DNA of 64,000 bases from Hyphomicrobiales bacterium (GTDB lineage Bacteria > Pseudomonadota > Alphaproteobacteria > Rhodospirillales > JACKKN01): positions 62,001-126,000 of the forward strand of contig JACKKN010000007.1 in the NCBI GenBank assembly GCA_024236415.1. The letters are read 5' to 3'. The notes under the pieces were generated by a model. The model saw only the letters and a list, made by a program, of their open reading frames with translations. It did not search any database and was not told the DNA's origin. The translations under genes were made by a program, and so were the position numbers. Of this stretch, positions 32,009 to 42,304 are shown piece by piece (position 1 is the stretch's first letter; each line of letters starts with the position of its first letter).

Positions 32009-34696
32009 GTGAACGAACAGGCCACCGGCAGCGGCAAGCCCAGCGGCGACTGGCCGCGGGTCCTGCGCGAGCGGTTGCAGCCGCTGGCCCGCACCCTGCT
32101 GTCCCGGGTCCAGGCCCTGGGGGCGGAGGGGCCGGAACGGGCGGCGGCGGTGGCCATCGCCGACCGCCTGGTCCGCCAGGTTTCGGCGCTGGGCGACGGC
32201 GGGGCGCCGGACCTGCGCCGCCTGACCCGCCAGGCCACGGCCATTCGCGGCACCATGGAGACGGTCCTCGACGACCTGGCGGACGGCGACACCATGCCCG
32301 TGGCCGAGGTGGTCGCGGTGGCCGACGAGATCCTGTCGGTCCTGGACGACATCGACTTCGCCGCCACCGGCCGCGCCGCCCAGGAACCGGCCGACGCCGG
32401 GCCGGAAACCCAGGACGGCGAGGGCGCCGGCCTGCGCCGCCGCGCCGTGGACGCCAGCCGCATCCTCGTCACCGACGACGAGGACTACAACCGCGACCTG
32501 TTGTCGTTCTGGCTGGGGCGCGAGGGCTACAACGTCAGCACCGCCGCCAACGGCCGCGAGGCCCTGGACGTGCTGGCGCGCGAGGCCATCGACCTGGTGC
32601 TGCTGGACCTGATGATGCCCGAGGTGACGGGCCACGAGGTCCTGGCCCACATGCAGGCCGACAGCCGCCTGCGCGAGATCCCGGTGATCGTCATCTCCGC
32701 CCACCACGACATCGAGAGCGTCGCCGCCTGCATCGAGGCCGGGGCCGAGGACTTCCTGGGCAAGCCCTTCAACTCGGTGCTGCTGCGCGCGCGCATCGGC
32801 GCGTCGCTGAACAAGCGGCGCTGGCGCGACCGCCAGCGCAACTGCGTCAATCAGCTGGTGGCCGCCATGCGCCGGGTCGAGCAGAGCGACCTGGACGTGA
32901 CCCTGCCGGTGTCGGGCGGCGACATCTACGCCGAGCTGTTCCGCGGCTTCAACCTGATGGTCGAGGGGCTTCAGGACGAGGCCATGATCCTGGACATCGC
33001 CCGCGACCTGGCCGGCGAGCTGCAGCTGGACGCCCTGCTGGAACGCATCATGCGCGCCACCACGCAGATCCTGGACGCCGACCGCAGCACTCTGTTCGTG
33101 TACGACCGCAGGGCCGACGAGCTGTGGTCGCGGGTGGCCGAGGGCATGGGCACGCGCGAGATCCGCCTGCCCACCGACGCCGGCATCGCCGGCGCCGTGT
33201 TCACCAGCGGCGTGGCCGAAAACGTGTCCGACCCCTACAGCCACCCCCGCTTCAACCCCGAATTCGACCGCCAGTCGGGGTACCGCACCGAAAGCGTGCT
33301 GTGCATGCCCATCGTCAACAAGGCCGGGGAATGCATCGGCGTGACGCAGGTGCTGAACAAGCGCGGCGGCCATTTCACGGCCCGCGACGAGGCGCGGCTC
33401 AGCGCCTTCGCCGCCCAGATCGCCATCTCGCTGGAGAACGCCCAGTTGTTCGACGAGGTGCTGAACATCAAGAACTACAACGAAAGCATCCTGCGCAGCA
33501 CCAGCAACGGCCTGATCACCCTGGACACCGACCGCCGCGTGGTCACGGCCAACGAGTCGGCCCTGGCCATCCTGCAGCGCGACCACGACGCCGTGGTCGG
33601 CCGGCGCCTGGCCGAGGTCCTGGGCCCGACCAACGCCTGGGTCGAGGACAGCGTGGCCAAGGTCGAGGAGACGTCCCAGGTGGACATCTCCATGGACGCC
33701 GACCTGGACCTGGGCGGCGGCGACAAGGCGGCCGTGAACCTGACCGCCGTGCCCCTGATCGACATCAGCGAGGAGCCCATCGGCTCGATGGTGATCCTCG
33801 AGGACATCACCAGCGAGAAGCGGGTCAAGTCCACCATGGCCCGCTACATGAGCAAGGAGGTGGCGGACCAGCTGCTGGCCGCCGGCGAGGCCGAGCTGGG
33901 CGGCAAGGACCAGAACGTCTCGGTCCTGTTCTCCGACGTGCGCAACTTCACCAGCCTGGCCGAGAACCTGGGCGCGCGGGGCACGGTGACCATGCTGAAC
34001 GCCTATTTCGAGGACATGGTGGACGTGGTGTTTGCCCACGGCGGCATCCTGGACAAGTACATCGGCGACGCCATCATGGCCGTGTTCGGCGCCCCCTTCG
34101 CCGGGCCCGAGGACGCCGACAACGCCGTCGCCGTGGCCAACGGCATGCAGGTGGCCCTGCGCGCCTTCAACGCCCGCTACGGCCAGCCCGGCCGCCAGCC
34201 CATTGAGATCGGCGTCGGCGTGGCCACCGGCGAGGTGGTGGTGGGCAACCTGGGGTCCACCAAGCGCATGGAATACACGGTGATCGGCGACAGCGTGAAC
34301 CTGGCCTCGCGCCTGGAGGGGGCCAACAAGTTCTACGGCACCCGGGTGCTGCTCAGCGAGCAGACCGTGCGCAGCCTGACCCGGCCGGCGGCGGTGCGCG
34401 AGATCGACCTGATCGCCGTGCGCGGCCAGGACCGGCCCGTGGCCGTGTTCCAGGCGCTGGGCCACCACACGGCCGAAACCTTCCCCAACATGGACACGGT
34501 GGTGGCCGCCTACGACGCCGGCCTGGCGCTGTACCGGCGGCGGGACTGGCGCGCCGCCATGGACCGGTTCCAGGCGGCCCTGGACGCCTGCCCCGACGAC
34601 CGGCCTTCGCGGATCCACCTGGACCGCTGCCGCCTGAACATGGAGACCCCGCCCCCCGACGACTGGGACGGCGTGTGGCGCATGACCCACAAATAG
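32009..34696 (+). CDS. Receiver-GAF-PAS-adenylate cyclase
   Basis: An 895-residue soluble protein. A helical N-terminus (1-145) is followed by a receiver (about 150-270; ILVTDDEDYNRDL, Asp in LVLLDLMMPEVTG), a HAMP-like segment (about 285-325), GAF (330-480), PAS (490-600) and a class III cyclase domain (about 630-800). Metal-binding Asp residues are in VLFSDVRNFTSL and KYIGDAIMAVFG, and the substrate region EYTVIGDSVNLASRLEG favours ATP over GTP. It should make cAMP when its receiver or GAF is activated. The start is GTG at 32009 after GCGAGGCGAG. It follows the hybrid kinase by 78 bases and is its probable target. Confidence 0.9.
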   Translation: MNEQATGSGKPSGDWPRVLRERLQPLARTLLSRVQALGAEGPERAAAVAIADRLVRQVSALGDGGAPDLRRLTRQATAIRGTMETVLDDLADGDTMPVAEVVAVADEILSVLDDIDFAATGRAAQEPADAGPETQDGEGAGLRRRAVDASRILVTDDEDYNRDLLSFWLGREGYNVSTAANGREALDVLAREAIDLVLLDLMMPEVTGHEVLAHMQADSRLREIPVIVISAHHDIESVAACIEAGAEDFLGKPFNSVLLRARIGASLNKRRWRDRQRNCVNQLVAAMRRVEQSDLDVTLPVSGGDIYAELFRGFNLMVEGLQDEAMILDIARDLAGELQLDALLERIMRATTQILDADRSTLFVYDRRADELWSRVAEGMGTREIRLPTDAGIAGAVFTSGVAENVSDPYSHPRFNPEFDRQSGYRTESVLCMPIVNKAGECIGVTQVLNKRGGHFTARDEARLSAFAAQIAISLENAQLFDEVLNIKNYNESILRSTSNGLITLDTDRRVVTANESALAILQRDHDAVVGRRLAEVLGPTNAWVEDSVAKVEETSQVDISMDADLDLGGGDKAAVNLTAVPLIDISEEPIGSMVILEDITSEKRVKSTMARYMSKEVADQLLAAGEAELGGKDQNVSVLFSDVRNFTSLAENLGARGTVTMLNAYFEDMVDVVFAHGGILDKYIGDAIMAVFGAPFAGPEDADNAVAVANGMQVALRAFNARYGQPGRQPIEIGVGVATGEVVVGNLGSTKRMEYTVIGDSVNLASRLEGANKFYGTRVLLSEQTVRSLTRPAAVREIDLIAVRGQDRPVAVFQALGHHTAETFPNMDTVVAAYDAGLALYRRRDWRAAMDRFQAALDACPDDRPSRIHLDRCRLNMETPPPDDWDGVWRMTHK

Positions 34697-34812
34697 GCAC
34701 CTCGGCGGCCCCGCCGTCCGGCGGGAAAAACAACTTGACCCGGGGCGCCCCAGCGCGGACGCTCGCTGCTGCCGTTTCGGCAAGAAAATCCAACTTGGGA
34801 GGTTCCGGAGAG

Positions 34813-35877
34813 ATGCAGAAGAAGGATGATTCCGCCTGGCCCTGGCGCGCCGTCGGGCGCCGCCGCGTGATCGCACTGGCCCTGGCCGCGGCCGCCGGCC
34901 TGGGCATTTCGGGGGGGATCGCCGGCTCGGCCCTGGCCGCCGACAAGGTCGTGATCGGCGCCCTGCGCTTCACCTCGCACGCGCCCACCTTCATCGCCTA
35001 CGAGAAGGGCTACTTCAAGGACGAGGGCCTGGACGCCGAGATCAAGTTCTTCCAGGCGGCCCAGCCCATCGCCGTGGCCATCGCCTCGGGCGACATCGAC
35101 TTCGGCATCACCGCCCTGACGGGCGGCTTCTACAACCTGGCCGCCAAGGGCGCGCTGAAGGTGGTCGGCGGCCTCTATACCGAGGACACCAAGCACAACG
35201 GCATGGCCATCATGGCGTCGAACAAGGCGTTCGAGGCCGGCCTCAAGACCCCGGCCGACATCAAGGGCCACTCCTGGGCCATGACCCAGCAGGGGTCGTC
35301 GTTCCATTACATGGCCGGCATGATCGCCGCCAAGTACGGCTTCCCGCTGTCCGACATCTCGGTCAAGCCGCTGCAGAAGGTGGGCGCCATGATCGGCGCC
35401 GTGAAGTCGGGCCAGGTGGACGCCATGGCCATGGTGCCGCACGTGGCGGTGCCCCTGGACAAGGCCGGTGCGGCCAAGATCATTGGCTGGGTGCGCGACC
35501 TGGGCGACTACCAGGTGACCACCATCTTCACCTCCACCAACAACGTGCAGAACAACCGCGACAAGGTGGAACGGTTCATGCGCGCCTACAAGCGGGCCAT
35601 CGCCGACTACCGCGCCGTGATGCTGGACCCGGCCAAGGACCCGGCCGCCACCGAGGCCATGGTCGACATCATCCACAAGTACGTCTACACCGACCGGCCG
35701 CGCGACAAGGCGGCGGGGCCGATCAAGGCCGGCGCCGTCTACCTGGCCAAGGACGCGGCCCTGGACATGGCCGACCTGAAGCGCCAGCTGGCCTGGTTCC
35801 AGGCCCAGGGCTTCGCGCCCAAGGACCTGTCCGTGGATGCCTTCGTCGCCCCCGGCTTCGTCGACTCCATGAACTGA
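34813..35877 (+). CDS. NMT1/THI5-like ABC substrate-binding protein
   Basis: A 354-residue periplasmic binding protein. A long basic N-terminus (GRRR) precedes a hydrophobic signal core ending SALA, with cleavage before ADK. The mature part has the NMT1/SsuA pattern: IGALRFTSHAPTFIAYEKGY, then SGDIDFGITALTGGFYNLAA. Members bind pyrimidines, sulfonates, nitrate or amines; no thiamine riboswitch is visible upstream, so thiamine-precursor import is not supported. The ATG at 34813 follows GGAGAG. It is the first gene of an operon with ATPase, permease and a FAD oxidoreductase. Confidence 0.88.
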   Translation: MQKKDDSAWPWRAVGRRRVIALALAAAAGLGISGGIAGSALAADKVVIGALRFTSHAPTFIAYEKGYFKDEGLDAEIKFFQAAQPIAVAIASGDIDFGITALTGGFYNLAAKGALKVVGGLYTEDTKHNGMAIMASNKAFEAGLKTPADIKGHSWAMTQQGSSFHYMAGMIAAKYGFPLSDISVKPLQKVGAMIGAVKSGQVDAMAMVPHVAVPLDKAGAAKIIGWVRDLGDYQVTTIFTSTNNVQNNRDKVERFMRAYKRAIADYRAVMLDPAKDPAATEAMVDIIHKYVYTDRPRDKAAGPIKAGAVYLAKDAALDMADLKRQLAWFQAQGFAPKDLSVDAFVAPGFVDSMN

Positions 35878-35890
35878 GCCGGGCCGTTTC

Positions 35891-35925
35891 CGGGGCGGCG
35901 CCCCACGTCCTCCCGCGCCGCCCCG
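35891..35925 (+). promoter_or_regulatory. Intercistronic stem-loop after a binding-protein gene
   Basis: CGGGGCGGCGC (35891-35901) pairs perfectly with GCGCCGCCCCG (35915-35925) around a 13-base loop, in the 68-base gap between the binding-protein and ATPase genes. No run of T follows, so it is more likely an mRNA-stabilising or partial-termination element than a full terminator. Confidence 0.6.
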
Positions 35926-35945
35926 CAGCCTCCCGCGCCGCCGCC

Positions 35946-36713
35946 ATGGACCTGCACATCTCCGACATCAGCCACAGCTACGGCGCGACCGAGGTCCTGC
36001 GCGGCATCGACCTGCACATCACCGCCGGCCAGATCGTCTGCCTGATCGGGCCGTCGGGGTGCGGCAAGTCGACCCTGCTGCGCTTCGTCGGCGGGCTGGA
36101 GCGGCCCCGGTCCGGCCGGGTGGTGCAGATCGGCGAGCCGCCGGCGGGCTGCCTCAATCCGCTGACCTACATCTTCCAGGACTTCGCCCTGCTGCCCTGG
36201 CGCACGGCGGCGGGCAACATCTCGCTGGTGCTGGAGGACCACGGCTTGGGCCGCGCGGCGGTGCGCGAGATCGTCGACGACGTGCTGGCGCGCACCAAGC
36301 TGACCGATTTCCGCGACGCCCTGCCCAGGCAGTTGTCGGGCGGCATGAAACAGCGCGTGGCCATCGCCCGCGCCCTGGCGGTGCGCCCGGCCTGCCTGCT
36401 CATGGACGAGCCCCTGTCGGCGCTGGACAGCCAGACCCGCGACCTGCTGCTGGACGACCTGCTGGACCTGTGGCTGCGCGAGCGGTTCACCGCCTGCTAC
36501 GTGACCCACAACCTGGAGGAGGCGGTGCGCATCGGCCACCGGGTGGTGGTGCTGTCGCGCCGGCCCGGGCAGATCCGCGAGGTGGTGGACCTGGACATCC
36601 CGCTGGAGGACCGCCTGGACCACCCCGAGGCCCTGGAAACCCGCCGCCGCCACCTGTGGGAACTGATGCGCGAGGAGGCCCTGGCCGCCGACAAGGAGCT
36701 GGCCGATGTCTGA
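35946..36713 (+). CDS. SsuB/TauB-type ABC transporter ATPase
   Basis: A 255-residue ATPase with Walker A GPSGCGKSTLL (about residues 37-47), signature LSGGMKQRVAIARA, Walker B CLLMDEPLSALD and VTHNLEEAVR. It belongs to the nitrate/sulfonate/taurine class that pairs with NMT1-type binding proteins. It overlaps the permease gene by 8 bases. Confidence 0.92.
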   Translation: MDLHISDISHSYGATEVLRGIDLHITAGQIVCLIGPSGCGKSTLLRFVGGLERPRSGRVVQIGEPPAGCLNPLTYIFQDFALLPWRTAAGNISLVLEDHGLGRAAVREIVDDVLARTKLTDFRDALPRQLSGGMKQRVAIARALAVRPACLLMDEPLSALDSQTRDLLLDDLLDLWLRERFTACYVTHNLEEAVRIGHRVVVLSRRPGQIREVVDLDIPLEDRLDHPEALETRRRHLWELMREEALAADKELADV

Positions 36714-37497
36714 CGACGCCAAGCCCGTCCCCTACCGCGGCGGCGGCTTCGCGCCCCGGCCCGTGGGCCTGGTGGGGCCGATCGTGTTCGCCCTGGTGCT
36801 GGGCCTGTGGGAGGCGGGCTCGCGCCTGGGCTGGATCAGCCCCATCATCCTGCCGGCGCCGTCCCAGGCCCTGGGCGCCCTGGCCGACCTGGTCGAGACG
36901 GGGCGCCTGTGGCTGCACGTCAGCGCCTCGCTGCAGCGGCTGGTCCAGGGCTGGGTCTTCGGCGCCCTGCTGGGGGTGCTGGTGGGGTTCGCCGCCGGCC
37001 TGTTTTCCCTCGCCCGCGCCGGCATCGTGCCGGTGGTGGCGGCCCTGTTCCCGATCCCCAAGATCGCCCTGCTGCCGCTGTTCATCATCTGGTTCGGCAT
37101 CGGCGAGGAATCCAAGGTGGCGACCATCCTGTTCGGCACCTTCTTCCCCACGGTCATCTCGGTCTACGGCGGGGTCGACAACGTGGACCGCAACCTGATC
37201 CGCATGGGCCAGTCCTTCGGCCTCGGCTGGTTCTCCATCGTGCGCAAGATCGTCCTGCCCGGCGCCATGCCGGCGATCCTGTCGGGCTTCCGCATCTCCG
37301 CCTCCATCGCCATCATCCTGCTGGTGGCGGCCGAGATGATCGGCGCCGAATACGGCATCGGCGCCTACATCCTGCTGGCCGGCAACCTCATGGCCACGGA
37401 CCAGCTCGTCGCCGGGGTGGCCATGCTGTCGATCCTGGGCCTGACCGTCAGCTGGGTCCTGGGCCGTATCGAGAAGGCGGTGCTGCGGTGGCGGTGA
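36706..37497 (+). CDS. SsuC/TauC-type ABC transporter permease
   Basis: A 263-residue permease with six membrane segments. The ATPase-contact loop lies around residues 165-190 (NLIRMGQSFGLGWFSIVRKI). It is typical of the BPD_transp_1 nitrate/sulfonate/taurine group. The start overlaps the ATPase gene, and the stop overlaps possible GTG starts of the FAD oxidoreductase gene. Confidence 0.92.
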   Translation: MSDDAKPVPYRGGGFAPRPVGLVGPIVFALVLGLWEAGSRLGWISPIILPAPSQALGALADLVETGRLWLHVSASLQRLVQGWVFGALLGVLVGFAAGLFSLARAGIVPVVAALFPIPKIALLPLFIIWFGIGEESKVATILFGTFFPTVISVYGGVDNVDRNLIRMGQSFGLGWFSIVRKIVLPGAMPAILSGFRISASIAIILLVAAEMIGAEYGIGAYILLAGNLMATDQLVAGVAMLSILGLTVSWVLGRIEKAVLRWR

Positions 37498-37502
37498 ACG
37501 AC

Positions 37503-38747
37503 ATGGAAACCTATGACGTGGCCGTGGTCGGCGGCGGCAGCGCCGGCGTCGGCGCCGCCGTGGGCGCGGCCCAGGCCGGCGCCCGGACCCTGCTGGTGGA
37601 GGCCGCCGGCTGCCTGGGCGGGGCCTCGACCCTGCGCAACGTCAGCACCTATTGCGGGCTTTACACCCTGTCCGACCCGCCGCGCCAGGTGGTCGGCGGG
37701 GTGATGGACCAGGTGCTGACCCGCCTGCGGGCGCGCCGCGCGGTGACGCCGCCGCAACGCTTCCGCGGCGTGTTCGTCTCGTTCGACCCCGAGGCCGTCA
37801 AGCTGGCCCTGGACGACATCTGCGACGCGGCCGGGGTGGACGTGCGCCTGCACAGCCGCCTGGTCGGCGCCGAGCGCGCCGACGGCCGGGTCCGGTCCCT
37901 GACCCTGCACGACCACGGCGGCACCCACGCCGTGCGCGCCGCCGCCTTCGTCGACGCCAGCGGCGAGGCGGACCTGGCCCACCTGGCCGGCGCCGCCACC
38001 CGCTACGGCAACGACGGCCAGGTCAACCTGGGGTCCCTGGGCACCCGTTTCGGCGGCATCCCGGCAGAGGTGGAGGTGACGGCGGCACAGATCGCCGCGG
38101 CCGTGGCACGCCTGCGCGACGACGGGGTCGGCCCCTTCACCAAGGACCGCAGCGTGGTGGTGCGCCTGCCCATCAGCGCCGACCTGGTCATCTACGTGGC
38201 CAGCGCCGACTTCGACCCCCGCGACGCGCGCAGCCTGTCCCGGGCCGAGGCCGACGGCCGCCGCCAGGCCGCCGCCTACCTGGCCGCCATCCGCACCCTG
38301 CCCGGCTGCGGCAACGCCTACCTGGTCAGCACCGGGCCCGAATTCGGCACCCGGGAAAGCCGCCACCTGGACTGCCGCTACCGGCTGACCTGGGACGACA
38401 TCGAGGCCAGGCACACCTTCGACGACTGCATCGCCCTGGGTGCCTGGGGCGCCGAGTGGCACGACCGCGCCACCTACGAGAGCAGCTTCGACTTCCCGCC
38501 CGAACGCGGCGCGTATCAGATCCCGCTCGGCTGCCTGGCCAGCCGCGACACCGGCAACCTGTTCGCCGCCGGCCGCACGGTGGACGGCGACCGCAAGGCC
38601 GGCGCCGCCATCCGGGTCATGGGCACGGCCTTCGCCACCGGCCAGGCGGCCGGGGTGGCGGCGGCCCAGGTCGCCGGGTCGGGACTCCTCGACCCACAGG
38701 CGGTGCGCGACGAGCTGCGGCTCCAGGGCGCGGTGCTGGCAATCTAG
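37503..38747 (+). CDS. FAD-dependent oxidoreductase (FAD_oxidored family)
   Basis: A 414-residue flavoprotein with N-terminal dinucleotide fold VAVVGGGSAGVGAAVGAA and the motif GCLGGASTLRNVSTYCG, typical of the FAD_oxidored (PF12831-like) family. A C-terminal FAD contact, LFAAGRTVDGDRKAGAAIRVMG, is present. It probably oxidises the compound imported by the transporter encoded just before it. GTG at 37494 or 37488 are alternative starts overlapping the permease. The substrate is unknown. Confidence 0.82.
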   Translation: METYDVAVVGGGSAGVGAAVGAAQAGARTLLVEAAGCLGGASTLRNVSTYCGLYTLSDPPRQVVGGVMDQVLTRLRARRAVTPPQRFRGVFVSFDPEAVKLALDDICDAAGVDVRLHSRLVGAERADGRVRSLTLHDHGGTHAVRAAAFVDASGEADLAHLAGAATRYGNDGQVNLGSLGTRFGGIPAEVEVTAAQIAAAVARLRDDGVGPFTKDRSVVVRLPISADLVIYVASADFDPRDARSLSRAEADGRRQAAAYLAAIRTLPGCGNAYLVSTGPEFGTRESRHLDCRYRLTWDDIEARHTFDDCIALGAWGAEWHDRATYESSFDFPPERGAYQIPLGCLASRDTGNLFAAGRTVDGDRKAGAAIRVMGTAFATGQAAGVAAAQVAGSGLLDPQAVRDELRLQGAVLAI

Positions 38748-38751
38748 CCGG

Positions 38752-39423
38752 TCAATCGCCGACGCTGCAGGCCAGGGTGCGGCTTATGTGGGCCAGGGGG
38801 CGGCCGCTTTCCTGGCGCCAGGCGTTGAAGGCGGCCTGGACGGCGGCGCGGTCCTTCTTCGAGGTGGGCTTCTTGTCGACCACGCCGGCGCGGACCAGGG
38901 CCGCGCCCACGTCGTCGTTGAGGATGAACGAGTCCTTGCCCATGTGGCGCAGGAAGGCCGGGCCGGTGAAGCCGCCCAGGCGGCTGCCGCGCTTCTGCAG
39001 CACGTCCAGCAGGCCGATGAAGTCGTCGTCGGGCCAGTCGGCGAAGAACCTGCCGGCCGAGCCGTGCTCGGCCGCCAGGTCGAGGACGAAGGCGGCGTTG
39101 TCGCGCACGGCCAGGATCTTGGGCCCATTGCGGACGATGCGCGCGTCCTTCAGCAGGGCGTCCAGCCCGGCGTCGGACATCATGGCCAGCGGCGCCGGGT
39201 CGAACCCGCCGAAGGCGGCCTCGAAGCCGTCCCACTTGGCCTCGATCACCTTCCACACGAACCCGGCCTGGAAGATGCGCTTGGCCATGGCCGACAGCCA
39301 GCGGTCGTCGGGGATCTTGCGCAACTGGGCCGGTTTCTTGACCTTGGGCATCAGGGCCTCCAGCGCGTCGTCGCCGCCCTTGCGGGCCGCGGCCCGCTGC
39401 CAGATGGACTGGAAGGTCTCCAT
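38752..39423 (-). CDS. DNA-3-methyladenine glycosylase I family protein
   Basis: A 223-residue helical protein with the Tag-family pattern: KRIFQAGFVWKVIEAKWDGF, then RNGPKILAVRDNA and GGFTGPAFLRHMGKDSFIL. These align with the 3-methyladenine glycosylase I fold that removes alkylated adenine from DNA. The zinc-binding Cys/His pair of E. coli Tag is not evident, so it belongs to a variant subgroup. It sits 11 bases after the N-formylglutamate amidohydrolase gene on the same strand, and is tail-to-tail with the FAD oxidoreductase gene. Confidence 0.8.
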   Translation of the reverse strand: METFQSIWQRAAARKGGDDALEALMPKVKKPAQLRKIPDDRWLSAMAKRIFQAGFVWKVIEAKWDGFEAAFGGFDPAPLAMMSDAGLDALLKDARIVRNGPKILAVRDNAAFVLDLAAEHGSAGRFFADWPDDDFIGLLDVLQKRGSRLGGFTGPAFLRHMGKDSFILNDDVGAALVRAGVVDKKPTSKKDRAAVQAAFNAWRQESGRPLAHISRTLACSVGD

Positions 39424-39434
39424 GGCGTCGCCTC

Positions 39435-40298
39435 CTATCCCAGGCGGGCGCGGACGAACCCGGCCAGGGCCTGGATCAGCCCCGTGATCTCACCCTGCAG
39501 GGCCGCGAACCCGTCATTGCGTTCGAAGGTATCCGTGTTCATGTAGTGCTTGCGGTTGATCTCGATCTGCAGGCTGTGCCGGTGCCGCGCCGGATCGGAA
39601 TAGGCGCGCACCAGCTCGACCCCCTTGTAGGGGTCGTTCACGGCCACGTCGTAGCCGCGGCCGGTCAGGTGGTCGCGCACGAAACCGGTCAGGTCCGGCG
39701 AACAGGTGGTGCCGTCCCGGTCGCCCAGGACGAAGGACGCGCGTTCGGCGTCGGGGCCGTCCTCGGACATGGCCGAGCCGCGCGCCGGCATGGAATGGCA
39801 GTTGATGTGCCAGACCTGGCCGAAACGGTCATACAGCCGGTCCAGGTGCGCCTTCAGGGTGGCGTGGTAGGGCCGGTGAAAGGTCTCGATGCGGCGGCGG
39901 GCCTCCGCGACCGTCAGCTTGCGGTCATAGATGGGATCGCCCGGCGGCGACAGGCGCCAGATCAGGCCGATGCCCAGCTCGGTCTTGCGGCTGGGGTTCA
40001 GGGGGCGGTCCCAGGCGCCGTCCAGCAGCGCCGGGTCCAGGTCCTCCTCGCCGCGGTTGGCGTCGATGTAGATGCGCGGGAAGTGGGCCCCCATCAGCAC
40101 CGCGCCGTGGACCGGCGCGGTGCCGTACAGTTCGTGCACATAGGTGTCCTCGGCCCGGCGCAGGCGCGCCAAGGGCAGGACGGCGTTGAAGTCGTCGGGG
40201 TACGTCGTGCCGCTGTGGGGCGAATCGAAGACCAGGGGAATTTCGTCGGCGTCGGGGGTTTCGGTGAACAGGACACCGGGGACGTCTTTTCTGAACAA
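39435..40298 (-). CDS. N-formylglutamate amidohydrolase
   Basis: A 287-residue enzyme with LVFDSPHSGTTYPDDF near the N-terminus, YIDANRGEEDLDPALL and INCHSMPARGSAMS, and a conserved end QIEINRKHYMNTDTF. These are closer to classical HutG-type N-formylglutamate amidohydrolases than the paralogue at 10845-11651. The start codon appears to be TTG at 40298. It follows the peptide-type ATPase gene by 6 bases, so it is co-transcribed with a transporter; no other histidine-degradation gene is present. It may deformylate an imported N-formyl compound (inference). Confidence 0.85.
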   Translation of the reverse strand: MFRKDVPGVLFTETPDADEIPLVFDSPHSGTTYPDDFNAVLPLARLRRAEDTYVHELYGTAPVHGAVLMGAHFPRIYIDANRGEEDLDPALLDGAWDRPLNPSRKTELGIGLIWRLSPPGDPIYDRKLTVAEARRRIETFHRPYHATLKAHLDRLYDRFGQVWHINCHSMPARGSAMSEDGPDAERASFVLGDRDGTTCSPDLTGFVRDHLTGRGYDVAVNDPYKGVELVRAYSDPARHRHSLQIEINRKHYMNTDTFERNDGFAALQGEITGLIQALAGFVRARLG

Positions 40299-40304
40299 GG
40301 CGAT

Positions 40305-41308
<1,004 letters not shown>

Positions 41309-41312
<4 letters not shown>

Positions 41313-42304
41313 GGCGCCGTTCCCGCGTGCGGATAATGGCAGCGCACCGGCCGGTCGGGCAGGGGCAGGGTGATGTCGGGCTCCTGGCCGCAGGCCTCGC
41401 CGGCGCTGGCGCAGCGGTCGCGGAAGGCGCAGCCCGGCGGCAGGTTCAGCAGCGACGGCGTGGTGCCCGGGATCTGGGCCAGGGGCACGCCGCGCTTGTT
41501 GCGGCTGGGCACCGAGCCGATCAGCCCCAGGGAATAGGGGTGGGCCGGATGGTCCAGCACGCCATCGATGGGGCCGGCCTCGACGATCTTGCCGGCGTAC
41601 ATGACGCAGATCTTGTCGGCCAGGCCGGCGACCACGGTCAGGTCGTGGGTGATCCAGATCAGGGCGGTGCCGGTCTTGCGGCACAGCTCCTGCACCTCGA
41701 ACAGGATCTGCGCCTGGATGGTCACGTCCAGCGCCGTGGTCGGTTCGTCGGCGATGATCAGGTCCGGCTTGTTGATCAGCGCGATGGCGATGGCCACCCG
41801 CTGGCGCATGCCGCCCGAGAACTGGTGCGGATAGGCCTTCAGCCGCTCCTCGGCCGCCGGGATGCCGACCTGGGCCAGGGCGTCGCGGGCCCGTTGCCGG
41901 GCCTCCTCGCGGCTGACCTTCTCGTGCGCCTGCACGGCCTCGATCATCTGGGTGTCGATGCGCAGGACCGGGTTCAGGGTCATCATCGGGTCCTGGAAGA
42001 TCATGGCGATGCGCGAGCCGCGGATCTGCTGCCACTGGGCGGCGCTCTTCGCCAGCAGGTCCTCGCCCCTGAACAGGATGCGCCCGGCCACCGTGCGGCC
42101 CGGGTGGTCGACCAGGCCCAGGACCGAGAACCCGGTCACCGTCTTGCCCGAGCCGGATTCGCCCACCAGGCCCAGGACCTCGCCCTTGTCGACGGTGAAG
42201 GACACGTCCTCAACCGCCCGCACCACCCCGGCCTTGGTGAAGAAGTGCGTGCTCAGCCCCTCCACCGCCAAGGTCGGGGGTGCCGCGGCCCCGGCGGCGG
42301 TCAT
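41309..42304 (-). CDS. Peptide-type ABC transporter ATPase (DppD/OppD-like)
   Basis: A 331-residue ATPase with Walker A GESGSGKTVTGF, signature FSGGMRQRVAIAIAL, Walker B LIIADEPTTALDVT and a C-terminal cysteine motif (CAFRDRCASAGEAC) that in relatives binds an iron-sulfur cluster. It pairs with the adjacent DppF-like subunit. ATGA overlaps join it to both neighbours. Confidence 0.92.

Noticed and set aside
34710..34725. Terminator after the adenylate cyclase gene (CCCGCC-GTCC-GGCGGG)
   Set aside because: The stem is only six pairs and is followed by A residues, not U, on the coding strand. It is too weak to call.
34697..34812. Thiamine (TPP) riboswitch before the NMT1/THI5-like binding protein
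   Set aside because: The conserved TPP-aptamer elements (CTGAGA and ACCTGATC-type segments) are absent from the leader.
29282..34876. Very long minus-strand open frame opposite the kinase and cyclase genes
   Set aside because: It is an effect of high GC and codon bias: its product is low-complexity (rich in Gln, His, Val, Gly), matches no fold, and lies opposite well-defined kinase and cyclase domains.
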